Part shown: piece after piece, positions 1-8,292 of the stretch
Position numbering within the stretch: the first letter of the stretch is position 1
Layout of the letters: each line of letters begins with the position of its first letter
Origin: Basidiobolus heterosporus B8920
Taxonomy: Eukaryota > Basidiobolomycota > Basidiobolomycetes > Basidiobolales > Basidiobolaceae
Reading direction: 5' to 3'
Length of the DNA stretch: 14,362 nt
Assembly (NCBI GenBank): GCA_000697455.1
Contig: JNET01028513.1
Location: forward strand, 1 to 14,362
Notes under the pieces: model-generated
What the model was told of the DNA's origin: nothing
What the model saw: the letters and a program-made list of their open reading frames with translations, nothing else
The model's database searches: none
Made by a program: the position numbers and the translations under genes

Positions 1-1068
1 AAATTCAATAAATGAGTCCTAGTTGAGAAGTCGCAAATTTCACTGTTTGTGCTATTCATTTATGCCGTTCATTGCATCAATTTCTTAGTGTTCACTTCAC
101 TTTCAAAAAAGCCGGGAATTGCTAAATATGGTTACCTAATATGGTTGCCTAATCCGCATTTATGGGCAGTTGGTTTTACTTCTGATCGATTCCTGTTGAG
201 AATTAATCACTAATCGTGATCAATAATCTAAGATCGGCTTTCGTCTATGTCAGTTGTAATGTTTGTATGAATTCTTAAGGCTTGGTTATCCATTCGTTTC
301 AAGTAAGCAAGGCTTGCTAGAGGATGCAGCAACAGCACAAATACCATATTTAATGTGTAAAACATGGGCTTCTAGCATAACCACATACAATCCATAAACT
401 AGATCATGGGAATAAACAATGGACAGCCACGAGTAATTTTTGGCGTATGGCCCGATGATTTTGAATATCATAACTGCAGTGTTATTAGTCAGTAGCATAG
501 AGTCCGGGTATGATGAAACCACCACTCGTATTGTGAAACTGTGGGTTAGGGTTTGTTATAATCAGTCGAGCTTCTCTTCTCGCTGAAAGAAGAATAAATA
601 ATTTATGAAAATGGCTAGATTTTTTATATGAAAATGGGGGCAGTTTCTTTACAAGATCAGCAGATAGCCATCAATATACCTTATTTAGAGCAAGCATCCC
701 TCTTGTTTATCACCGATTTATGCGATGTGAGTGAGCGAGTAAGTGAATCCAACCCAATGGTAAAGAGCATCTGCGCCTAGGGAAACAATCTCGCAATATA
801 ATTCATTGGATTACTATGGGCTTATAAGAGACACGTTAATCGTTGAGAGACATCGTGAAAATCACAGTTCAAGTATAGACTCTCATCTTCACTGTCACTA
901 CTAATTTAGATATAAGATCGAAGGGTCGACATCAAACTTCTTGCATAGGAAAGATTATGACAACTACAGTCACGGTCAATTGTTGAGCCTTCGTTGAACT
1001 GGAAGTACTTAAGACGCCGGATTGTTGATATCCAGCCATCATTGAAGCCAAAGAACTTTATACACAAA
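1..1068. other. AT-rich stretch with no convincing gene; includes upstream region of the oxidase gene
   Basis: I see no recognisable gene here. An AATAAA at 7-12 could be the poly(A) signal of a plus-strand gene ending before the window. The minus strand is open from about 525 to 286 (79 codons, partly hydrophobic). It sits downstream of acceptor-like sequences (a pyrimidine run ending TTTCAG near 583, and CCCACAG near 540). I could not find an upstream exon joining it in frame, nor a family match. The last 150 bases hold the promoter/leader of the oxidase: a TTATAA-like motif near 821-827 and a 9-codon upstream ORF at 957-986. Confidence 0.5.
957..986 (+). promoter_or_regulatory. Possible upstream ORF in the leader of the D-amino-acid oxidase gene
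   Basis: An ATG at 957 opens a nine-codon reading frame closed by TGA at 984-986. It lies 83 bases before the proposed oxidase start at 1069 and in a different frame. If the transcript starts upstream of 957, ribosomes would meet this ATG first. This is seen in sequence only; the transcription start is unknown, so the uORF may not be in the mRNA. Confidence 0.3.
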
Positions 1069-2307
1069 ATGAATCCTGGAGACCTTTACAAAAAATCGAA
1101 AATCACTCGTTCAGATGGCACCAAAGGCCATATCTTGGTTGTTGGAGGTGGTGTCAGTGGCCTAACTACGGCCTGGGCGCTAAGCAATGCTGGATGTAAC
1201 GTGACAGTAATTGCAAAGCAATATGCTGAACCGAAATCCTTGGATAATAAGCTTGTTTCTCAAGTTGCTGGAGCCTTATGGGAGTGGCCACCTGCTGTAT
1301 GTGGCTCACACGGGAATGACACAGACGGGCAACTCAAGAACTTGAAGCGTTGGTCCCAAATCTCCTACCTTCGGTTCAAGGATATCGCCGAAGAGTATGG
1401 CGCACAACAAACTGGCATTCGTGAGCGTATGTCCTGTTTTTTGTTCGAATGGGAGCTTAATGCAAGAGAGTTGAAAAAAAAGCGAGAGATCTCAAGAGTC
1501 TGTGATGGATTCAATAATAATGTTCCGGAATTGATTCAAAAATATCGTCTAAACACTGATCCTAATAAAAAGGGCTTCAATATCGTTGATGCCTACGAGC
1601 ACCTGTCGTACGTAGTGGATCCTGAGCAATATCTCCAGTGGCTAAGGGGCGTGATTGTGGCGCAAGGCGTGACTCTGCTTCATGATGTCGTGGAAGACAC
1701 CCTTCACGAAGAGGCTCCTGACCTACTAAAACGCTACCAGGCTGATCTCCTTATCAATTGCACTGGGATGAGCTCTAGAGAGTTGTGTGGTGACCAGAAA
1801 CTGAAGCCACTTCGCGGGATTCTTATTCATGTCAAGAATGACGGCAGGAGGTTTGAGAAAATTCAAAGTTGTATCTCAATTTCTCAGCGTGATCCTGGGT
1901 CAAACGCATCGGCAGAAGAGAGAGCCAAGGCAAAGGAGGGGAGGTTTGAGTTTATCGTACCGAGAAACGACAACATCGCTATTCTTGGAGGCTACGCACA
2001 GATGGGTGAAGAGAGCCATCATTGGAATGAAACACAACACAAATATCTTCAGAAAATGAGAGATGGTTGTGTCAACCTCTATCCGGATTTGGAAAAAGCA
2101 GAGTTCACAAGCTATCACCATTGTGTAGGAATCAGGCCATTCCGCGATGAGCCTCGTGTTGGTCAAGACACGAAAGATTCTAGAATATTTCACAATTATG
2201 GTCACGGTGGCTCCGGTTACACCCTCTCTTACGGATGTGCATTAGATATCTGCAAACTAGTTGGCGAGTACTTTGCAAAGGAATATAGACCTCATAGTAA
2301 TTTGTAA
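1069..2307 (+). CDS. DAO: FAD-dependent D-amino-acid oxidase family protein (DAO / D-aspartate oxidase type)
   Basis: Predicted 412-residue flavoenzyme that would oxidatively deaminate D-amino acids to 2-oxo acids, ammonia and H2O2, usually in peroxisomes. Residues 20-40 carry the dinucleotide-binding fold with GGGVSG after a hydrophobic strand. Residues about 65-76 hold the SQVAGALWEWPP segment that contacts FAD in this family. Near the end are GIRPFRDEPRVG, with the substrate-carboxylate arginine expected there, and HNYGHGGSGYTLSYGCA, which fits the DAO family signature. At 412 residues it is longer than typical DAOs (about 340-370), owing to a leader of about 20 residues and polar insertions in the middle. 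I chose ATG 1069 because it is the first in-frame ATG, has A at -3, and lies just before the FAD fold; the frame is open back to 994 without another ATG. The protein ends in SNL, a weak PTS1-like tail. There is no intron. D-amino acid versus D-aspartate preference cannot be decided. Confidence 0.9.
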   Translation: MNPGDLYKKSKITRSDGTKGHILVVGGGVSGLTTAWALSNAGCNVTVIAKQYAEPKSLDNKLVSQVAGALWEWPPAVCGSHGNDTDGQLKNLKRWSQISYLRFKDIAEEYGAQQTGIRERMSCFLFEWELNARELKKKREISRVCDGFNNNVPELIQKYRLNTDPNKKGFNIVDAYEHLSYVVDPEQYLQWLRGVIVAQGVTLLHDVVEDTLHEEAPDLLKRYQADLLINCTGMSSRELCGDQKLKPLRGILIHVKNDGRRFEKIQSCISISQRDPGSNASAEERAKAKEGRFEFIVPRNDNIAILGGYAQMGEESHHWNETQHKYLQKMRDGCVNLYPDLEKAEFTSYHHCVGIRPFRDEPRVGQDTKDSRIFHNYGHGGSGYTLSYGCALDICKLVGEYFAKEYRPHSNL

Positions 2308-2532
2308 CCATATCATATTACGGCAATATAACAAACTGGTTGGAGACCGGTTTTCTTGCGCCAAGCACATGATCTAGTCCCTTATTGGAAGGCTTTCTAA
2401 CCCGAAATGGATTTCATCATTAGTGTCCCTAAAATATCCAATTATAGTAATAAATTTTTCAGAAATGTAACCACGAAAGATTATTAATAAATAAGTATCT
2501 TCCCCAAGTTAGGATTAGTCCTCCTCTTCTTT
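2308..2532 (+). terminator. Intergenic region with two poly(A) signals for the oxidase gene
   Basis: Canonical AATAAA hexamers occur at 2449-2454 and 2486-2491, about 142 and 180 bases after the oxidase stop. The fucosyltransferase ATG follows at 2533, so its promoter must overlap the oxidase 3' UTR. A pyrimidine-rich run (CCTCCTCTTCTTT) directly precedes that ATG. Confidence 0.5.
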
Positions 2533-3792
2533 ATGCACTCGCGAACACTGAGATCACTCGGCTCTATTATCAGGCACTGGAAAAGGGTGCTCGTAGGTAG
2601 GATGCTCTTCACGAGATGGACTCTAGTCCCAAACCAGGAGTCTCAGACTGACAAGGTGCAAAAATCTATCCATTTCAAGTTCAAGATTTTCCTGTGTGGT
2701 TTTATAACTCTTGTATGTTGTGGCCTGGCGTGGGCTTACTTCGTCAATGCTTCTGATGAAACATCAACAGGTGGATCTTCCTTTAATTCTACAGAAGTTC
2801 AGACCCTTACTACCTCTTATCCGCCGCAAAACTATACATTGAATACACCTTCCTTGACATACATGCTACACGGATGTGTCTCTGGATTTGGGAGCTACGT
2901 GAACAGTGCGCTGAGTGTGTTTCTGGTGGCTCTTGACAACAACCTTGCGTTTCACGTCCAATCACTCGGTTGGTGCTACTTGTCCTGGTCATCCTTTTTC
3001 TACGACTACTCTAGCCACACCTCAACACCAATCAATCTGGACCAATTTTCATCCAATTCAACACGGTGGCGCGAGGCAGTAGGATATGTAGAGGACGCCA
3101 ACAAGCCTGACTTTAATGGGCATGTATTTATAGAACATTGGGGAGAAAACTTTAGACATGTTCGCTATAACATGTTTACTAAAATCAAAGGGAACGTATT
3201 TGAAAGGAAAAAGATTGCCGCGCAGGCGTTATGGAATCCAAAGCCTTTGATCAGCAATGTTGTTGCCAACATACAAGAAAGTTATGTAGCAGCCAACAAC
3301 AAGGTTTTTATTTCAATGCATATCCGCCGTGGAGATAAACTTACAAAGGAGATGAAGAATCTCCCAACTTCTTTGTACTCCGACAAAGTATTGGATTTGA
3401 TGAAGACCAAGTATCCCGGTCGACACATTGCTCTCTTTGTATTCTCAGATGATGATTACTCGGTGGCAAACCTTCGAAACCTATTGGGGGAGTACTTGAA
3501 CATCGAGGTATTCAATTTAGCCGATGCCTTTCGACACCATCCTAACCTTCAAGAAGATTGGCTACCTCTCACGCAGCGTCAAGGATATCATCAGGGAGAC
3601 TTTCGCAGGTCGGATGAAGCATACCAATTCCGCCAAACTGCCGAGCTTATTACTGATATAACGCTAGCAGCTATGGCGGATGAATTTATTTGCACTTTCT
3701 CCTCCAATATTGCACGGTTAGTTTCTCTAGTTCGAACATCCTCATTAGATACAGTACATAGCTTAGACGAGAAGAAATGGAGTAACAAGTAG
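2533..3792 (+). CDS. Type II membrane alpha-1,6-fucosyltransferase-like protein (GT23, FUT8-like)
   Basis: Predicted 419-residue Golgi glycosyltransferase. Residues 1-48 form a basic cytosolic tail, about 49-70 a signal-anchor helix, and the rest a lumenal domain with four N-glycosylation sequons (N72, N85, N100, N175). HIRRGDKLTKE at 263-273 matches the GDP-fucose-binding motif of alpha-1,6/O-fucosyltransferases. LFVFSDDDYSV at about 301-311 matches the second conserved block. CTFSSNIARL near 387-396 and the later HSLDE match the FUT8/NodZ third block. FUT8 transfers fucose from GDP-fucose to the innermost GlcNAc of N-glycans. At 419 residues it is shorter than animal FUT8 (about 575): little follows the HSLDE segment, so the C-terminal SH3 domain is absent, and the N-terminal stem is short. 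A later in-frame ATG at 2602 is a possible alternative start that keeps the anchor. The gene is intronless and converges with the metal permease (117 bp between stops). Linkage is inferred from family. Confidence 0.8.
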   Translation: MHSRTLRSLGSIIRHWKRVLVGRMLFTRWTLVPNQESQTDKVQKSIHFKFKIFLCGFITLVCCGLAWAYFVNASDETSTGGSSFNSTEVQTLTTSYPPQNYTLNTPSLTYMLHGCVSGFGSYVNSALSVFLVALDNNLAFHVQSLGWCYLSWSSFFYDYSSHTSTPINLDQFSSNSTRWREAVGYVEDANKPDFNGHVFIEHWGENFRHVRYNMFTKIKGNVFERKKIAAQALWNPKPLISNVVANIQESYVAANNKVFISMHIRRGDKLTKEMKNLPTSLYSDKVLDLMKTKYPGRHIALFVFSDDDYSVANLRNLLGEYLNIEVFNLADAFRHHPNLQEDWLPLTQRQGYHQGDFRRSDEAYQFRQTAELITDITLAAMADEFICTFSSNIARLVSLVRTSSLDTVHSLDEKKWSNK

Positions 3793-3909
3793 GATTAGAG
3801 AAAGGCTTGGTTTTTTTTCTCGTGTAATCATTTTTATAAAACAATGTACTATTAGCAGAAACAGCAATGAACCAAATATACCTAATGTAATAGCTTCTTT
3901 CCAAAATCC

Positions 3910-5123
3910 CTACTCTTTAGCAACTACCTCGACGTTAGCACTCTTCTGGCTTTCCTCGTCATCAGCGCCTCGAATTACTCGAATATTCTTCTCCAGGTCG
4001 TTTAGTCCACCATATTTATATACCACGATAGCCACAACCCATATGGCCGCAAATAAACCAACAATGCAATATCCGATAATATCAAAGTGATCTCCAACAG
4101 CTCCAACGAAATCCCAGAAAGCGCCATGCAGATCCAATCTGTCCCCCAGCATGTTGAAAATTTGAACCAGCCCAATGATCAGGGCGATAACAACTGAGAT
4201 CAGAGTGATGGTAAAATTGAAGTAGATTTTCCGAATCGGTGAGATGAGAGCCCAGCTATATGTACATAGCATCAGCATCCCATCCAGAGTGTCGATCAGT
4301 GACATCCCAGCAGTGAACAGGAAGGGGAAAAATAGGATCAATCTGATAGGTAGACCATTATTGGCTTGAGTAGCTGATAAGGCGAGCAGAGTGATCTCAG
4401 TTGCTGTGTCAAATCCCAATCCAAAAAGAACTCCCAATGGGTACATCTTCCAACTAGCATTGATGAAGTTGAATACTGGCCTAAAAAAGCGGGATAGAAC
4501 ACCGCCAGAATTAAGCATTTCCTCAACGTCGATCTCTCGATAAACCTTCTCTCGACGAAGAGTCCTCAACTGTTTCCATATGCTTACCAGAACAATGCTA
4601 TTCATCAATGCAATTAACAATAGAAACCCCGCTGATATGGAGGTCCCAATAATTCCGCTGATGTTTTGAAAAGCCGGGAATTTATCGGCAATGGCTGTTG
4701 CGGTTGCGGCAATGGTTATGGCTGCAACAACAACGATAGTAGAATGACCTAAAGAGAAGAAAAACCCTACTAGACAGGGTTTCTTTCCAGATTGGATCAA
4801 CTTTCGAGTGACATTGTCAATGGCTTTGAAGGATTAGTTCAGTGGTCAAGTGAAGATTTTAAAGTATCGATCTTACCTGTAATATGATCAGCATCTAAGG
4901 CATGTCGCAGACCTAGAGTGTATGCTAGCACTGCTTGACTAAGGAGCCCATTGTACGATCGCAAAGTTAGTACTGCGCCTACCCATAGACCGACATTCAC
5001 TAAGACCAAGGTTACTAATATGATGATAACCTTACGCCTGAAGACCAAGTTCTCGTCAGACAAAAACACTTGCACTAAACCCATGATTGAGACTAGCGGC
5101 AGAGAAGCAGATATATAGCGCAT
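3910..5123 (-). CDS. NiCoT-family nickel/cobalt permease, one intron
   Basis: Exons are 5123-4877 and 4823-3910, giving 386 residues. The 53-nt phase-1 intron has donor GTAAGA, a CTAAT branch-like site and acceptor CAAAG. Without splicing the family signature is broken; with it residues 71-90 read GLRHALDADHITAIDNVTRK, the HX4DH helix-II motif (H74, D79, H80) that binds Ni2+/Co2+. Other family blocks are FFSLGHST (104-111), LFGLGFDTATEI (about 215-226) and LFTAGMSLIDTLDG (about 251-264). About eight hydrophobic helices are visible, with a basic/acidic cytosolic loop (RREKVYREIDVEE) between, and a polar C-terminus. The likely role is high-affinity nickel uptake at the plasma membrane, for example for urease; cobalt cannot be excluded. 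I start at ATG 5123, the most upstream ATG in the first exon; no earlier in-frame ATG was found in the preceding codons checked. Confidence 0.95.
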
Positions 5124-5454
5124 ATAGTCTACGTATGGAATTATATATGTATATGCTTTATTCTACGATAAATAGCCCAATGGCTGTAGTGTATATGTAT
5201 AATGTAATGAATCAAGTGAATTATTAAGTGAATCACACTTTATTTTAGTTCGGTACGCTTAACATCGCCAATTGCTTCCCAGCTAGTGAGCACCCACTAT
5301 TGGGTCACAGTAATCCTTCTCCATAGATCCCCTTTCACCTCTCGCTTCCCGATTGATGTTGTGTTATCGGTCATTGATTAAAAAAGTCTTTGAAGTTGTT
5401 GGTTAATTACACAATAGTTCGGCGTGACGAGACGGCAGGGATTCACAAAGTAGT
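5124..5454. other. Intergenic region between the metal permease and the first receptor-like gene
   Basis: This 331-bp stretch holds the promoter of the permease (minus strand, start 5123) and the 3' UTR of the upstream receptor-like gene (stop 5455-5457). On the minus strand AATAAA hexamers lie at 5244-5239, 211 bases after that stop, and at 5162-5157. A run at 5207-5232 has the motif TCAAGTGAAT followed by TAAGTGAATC. The first decamer recurs at 7335-7344, downstream of the second receptor-like gene. I see no coding potential. Confidence 0.45.
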
Positions 5455-6472
5455 TCAACGTGAATGAAGGGTAGTCAGTATATTGGACTGCGTGTAAAGT
5501 GCAATTCCGGGAACAATAGCTGGGTTTGGATAAACCAACCTGTTTTTATCGGAACTTTTTCGCTCAAGAGAAATGACATTTATGTCGGATGGCTTCAATC
5601 CATTTTCATTCCCTCGTAGCGAGCCTGTAGGACTACAAGGCATAGTACTAGAATTATTGGTCAACTGATGAATCTCCAGCTGCTCGATAAGGGATTTCGC
5701 GATTATCAACCCTAATGCAAGTGGGTACAAAGAGGGTTAGGGTTAAGATCAGTCTCGGCAAGCTTTGTCGGGAAATTTGTCACTTACAAGATATGTACTG
5801 AAAAACCCAGAATTCAAGTGGCCATCGATTCCAAAACACTACAATGGTGATTGCTACTTGCGCAATGGCCACGCCTAACAAGTAAAATGTTCCGTCTTCA
5901 ATCAGCGCAGTTAACCAGTCAAGGCTTTCTTTAGTCCTACGATGATGGATCTCTTTTATGACCATGACGAACAGCAGGATCATGCAAAGGGTCTCGGTCC
6001 CAATTATGCCTAATGAATATGGCGTCTGTACAGTGAATTTACACAGCCCTACTTGATTCTGAGTTGACTGCGCAAAGATAATGGTTTCTACCAGAAAAAA
6101 AGCTTTCCCAGCTTGACAAACCAGCATCAAAGCTGCAACAACTTTTGATACAAATCCAGGGCGATATACTCGTAGGTATATGATTATATCGAGAAGAATG
6201 GAAGAGAGATACCAGGATATTTGAAATATGCCAAATGCTTTGTCGCAGCCAACCTGTTGTGAAAAGATTTCGATCACCGAGGTTAGCGTAAATAAGGCCA
6301 GAAACACCATTGACAAAACTGTCATCACGTACAAAATCGTCCTGTGAAAGTAAGCCATTCTCAATGACTGGTACACATTACTGGCTGCGATAGGGATTGC
6401 TACTGCAGTAACCATCAATGGAATACAGTCTTCGAAAAGAGTGTCTACTCTCAAAGGGTTTTGAGAATTCAT
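5455..6472 (-). CDS. Seven-helix GPCR-like membrane protein, copy A (long tail)
   Basis: Exons are 6472-5788 and 5711-5455, giving 313 residues. The phase-1 intron (donor GTAAGT, acceptor CATTAG) splits a Trp codon in helix 7. Hydrophobic helices lie near residues 18-40, 45-67, 78-99, 105-127, 148-172, 188-213 and 217-240. Cysteines sit at the start of helix 3 (QVGCDKAF) and in the loop before helix 5 (GLCKFT), the positions of the conserved GPCR disulfide. The third inner loop is basic (KEIHHRRTKES) and helix 6 starts with LIEDGTFYLL. That motif plus the helix-7 end resembles fungal DUF6533-type seven-helix proteins; this is from memory and tentative. The cytosolic tail is about 75 residues and rich in Ser, Asn and Lys. 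It is paralogous to the next minus-strand gene at 7397-8292. Ligand and function are unknown. The reading frame extends upstream of ATG 6472 but only with non-ATG codons. A TATATAAA lies about 145 bp upstream on the minus strand. Confidence 0.8.
5708..5744 (-). repeat. Inverted repeat spanning branch site and 3' splice site of receptor-like copy A intron
   Basis: On the minus strand AACCCTAA (5744-5737) is followed after 21 bases by TTAGGGTT (5715-5708), a perfect 8-bp inverted repeat. The first arm contains a CTAAC branch-site match (5740-5736). The second arm contains the acceptor TTAG (AG at 5713-5712). In the pre-mRNA the arms could pair and bring the two signals together or mask them. 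The motifs also look like two units of TTAGGG telomere repeat, but that is too short to be a telomere remnant. Confidence 0.6.
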
Positions 6473-6613
6473 GGGTGCGTTCGCCAAATAGTTCGCAACA
6501 ACCGAAATCAGACTGCTAGAGATCGACTATTCACTGAGTAGCTACAAAGTGAGTCAAAGGTAAGTTATAGATAAGATTTGGCAAGCAACCTCACGAACCT
6601 CTTTCGACTTACG

Positions 6614-6621
6614 TTTATATA
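6614..6621 (-). promoter_or_regulatory. TATA-like element upstream of receptor-like copy A
   Basis: The minus strand reads TATATAAA here, about 142 bases before the proposed start codon at 6472. This would place a transcription start near 6590 if it works as a TATA box. Sequence match only. Confidence 0.35.
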
Positions 6622-7013
6622 GGTATGGGGTTGGAAGTGGAGGTGACGGTAATACCAGAAGTAATCACCACTAAAGATACTTTTCCCAGCATCTTTGGTT
6701 ACTCAAGAAGAATGTGGGTTACCTAGTTATGATACAAACGAAACTGGCTTATTATTAGTTGAGAAGGAAAATCTTTGGAGAGTATATTGTATAGGTATGT
6801 ATATATATAATACTCAGGTAACATTGCACAGCTTTGACTTGACTTTCTCTGTTTAGCTAATCAATGTGAATGTCGTATTTACACATGGTACAGACTTCAA
6901 ATTCCAATACAATGTGACACGCACACTTCCGAATATGGAACTTTAGTAGCAGTAACTGACCCATCCGGATGACGTCTGTGACGACAGAGGCCAACACCTT
7001 TGCTTTATCCAGG

Positions 7014-7088
7014 AATTGTCAGTGAAGCCATTAAACAATCCCAGGTATAAAAATTGTCAGTGGAGCCATAAAACAATCCCAGGTATAA
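7014..7088 (+). repeat. Two-copy direct tandem repeat, 38-bp period
   Basis: Copies run 7014-7050 and 7052-7088, each 37 bases with one spacer base, and differ at two positions. Each starts AATTGTCAGTG and ends CCCAGGTATAA. It lies in the spacer downstream of receptor-like copy B. No inverted termini or target-site signs are visible, so a local duplication by slippage is the simplest reading. Confidence 0.85.
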
Positions 7089-7396
7089 ATATTCAGTTCG
7101 TGTACCTATCGGGAATATCTTGAGGGATTTTGAGACCAGCATCTCGCAATTTCCGGTTATAAATAGACACCAGAATGTGAAAATCAATTGGTTTCTATGA
7201 CCACAAACGAGAAACCTCAGCTTAACCTGAGCCCAATCCTAATCTTTTGAGCTGGTTCAGCACAGTCTCATATGGAAAGAATGTAGTACATGGACATGCT
7301 ATGATTCAAATGATTTGGTTTATATATTTATATGATTCAAGTGAATCTGAACAAGTAGATCTGAACATTGATTACATAATGCCTATTAGGGGCATT

Positions 7397-8292
7397 TTAG
7401 GATAATGAGATATTTGATAGCTCTTGGCCCGCTTTGGAGTGAGTGTTTTGAGAACGGCGACGCTCCTGGCGACGTCGATGGGCGCGTAACATGAGCTCAG
7501 TCATCAGCTTCGATTTGATGATCCCTGTTTGCAAGGATAGGTTAGTGAAAGAACCACTGAAGTCTGGGGTTAATGAGGTCCGGGGTTAATGAGATCTGGG
7601 GTTAAAAATGCATGTTCCTTACATCCTAGGTGTAATACATTTCCGGAGTAGATATCTTGCAATGAAACTAGGATGGACAGAACAAGGTCCATACATAGAA
7701 TGGTGAGGAAAAAAAAGATCCCTTCATGTAACAAGGACGAATAGAGACCGAGTTTCCTGAACTCAGTGTGGCGGCGAATGCCGATAATAAACAGTAAGGT
7801 CAGAATGACAATGACAATAGTGACAGAACCGGTCAACCCTAATGCCCAGTAAATAGGGAGTGAGAGGACACAGCCGCCAATAAGGCCATCGATGAATTGA
7901 GAGTGGATAAACACCTGTGCCAGGCAAACAGTCTCGATGATCTGAATGACTACGCATAGATAGCCCAGCAGCTTGTTCGCCTTTGTAGTGTAGTAGGTTT
8001 TGTAATAGAGGATGATGTTGATGGCGAGTAGTGAGAGATAGGCATTTACAAGATAAATATACGCTAAGGTGGTGCAGCTACGTGTAGGCTTGAAAAACCC
8101 CGACAGTGCAACTATTGCGTTGAATAGCAGCAGCATTGATTGTACCAAGTTGATTTTGAAGATTATTGGTGACTCTTGTAGAGCCATGTGAATAGCGTAG
8201 TATGTATTGCTAATCCCAATGGGTAGAGCACTAGTGGCAATCATTAGGTCGAGCTTTCCGTATGTGATAACCGTGCTGATGGGGATTTCCAT
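7397..8292 (-). CDS. Seven-helix GPCR-like membrane protein, copy B (short Arg-rich tail)
   Basis: Exons are 8292-7623 and 7524-7397, giving 265 residues. The 98-nt phase-1 intron (donor GTAAGG, acceptor AACAG) splits a Trp codon at the same point as in copy A. After splicing, W-IIKSKLMTEL aligns with W-LIIAKSLIEQL of copy A, which supports both models. Six strong helices lie near residues 14-36, 45-67, 74-98, 107-128, 148-172 and 191-213, with a weaker seventh across the splice junction. Shared features with copy A are LPIGISNTYYAIHMA versus IPIAASNVYQSLRMA in helix 1, the Cys pair (PTRSC before helix 3, GGCVL before helix 5), and LLHEGIFFFL versus LIEDGTFYLL at helix 6. The tail is only about 40 residues with a basic patch (RAHRRRQERRR). 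ATG 8292 sits in a strong GCCATGG context. The function is unknown; it is a receptor-like or sensor-like membrane protein. Confidence 0.8.
7563..7610 (+). repeat. Three-copy 16-bp tandem repeat inside the intron of receptor-like copy B
   Basis: Units at 7563-7578, 7579-7594 and 7595-7610 share TC[TC]GGGGTTAA; the first two continue TGAG and the third diverges. It lies within the intron 7525-7622. On the transcribed minus strand each unit supplies a TTAACCCC segment, so the intron carries several similar TTAAC branch-like motifs. Confidence 0.8.

Larger units (their letters stand above)
6473..7396. other. Non-coding spacer between the two receptor-like genes
   Basis: This stretch of about 920 bp contains the promoter of copy A and the 3' UTR of copy B. 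A minus-strand TATATAAA lies at 6621-6614. A GATGACGTC motif (CRE/bZIP-like, TGACGT) lies at 6969-6977. A 38-bp tandem duplication lies at 7014-7088. I find no credible coding exon; the short open frames have no family resemblance. Confidence 0.45.

Noticed and set aside
5734-5745. Telomere-like GGGTTAGGGTTA, plus a similar short TTAGGG at 544-551
   Set aside because: Only about two repeat units, lying inside a spliced intron; far too short for an interstitial telomere. Reported instead as an inverted repeat at a splice site.
7005-7187. Minus-strand 60-codon open frame over the 38-bp duplication
   Set aside because: Its internal repeat is simply the DNA duplication translated; no other evidence for a gene.
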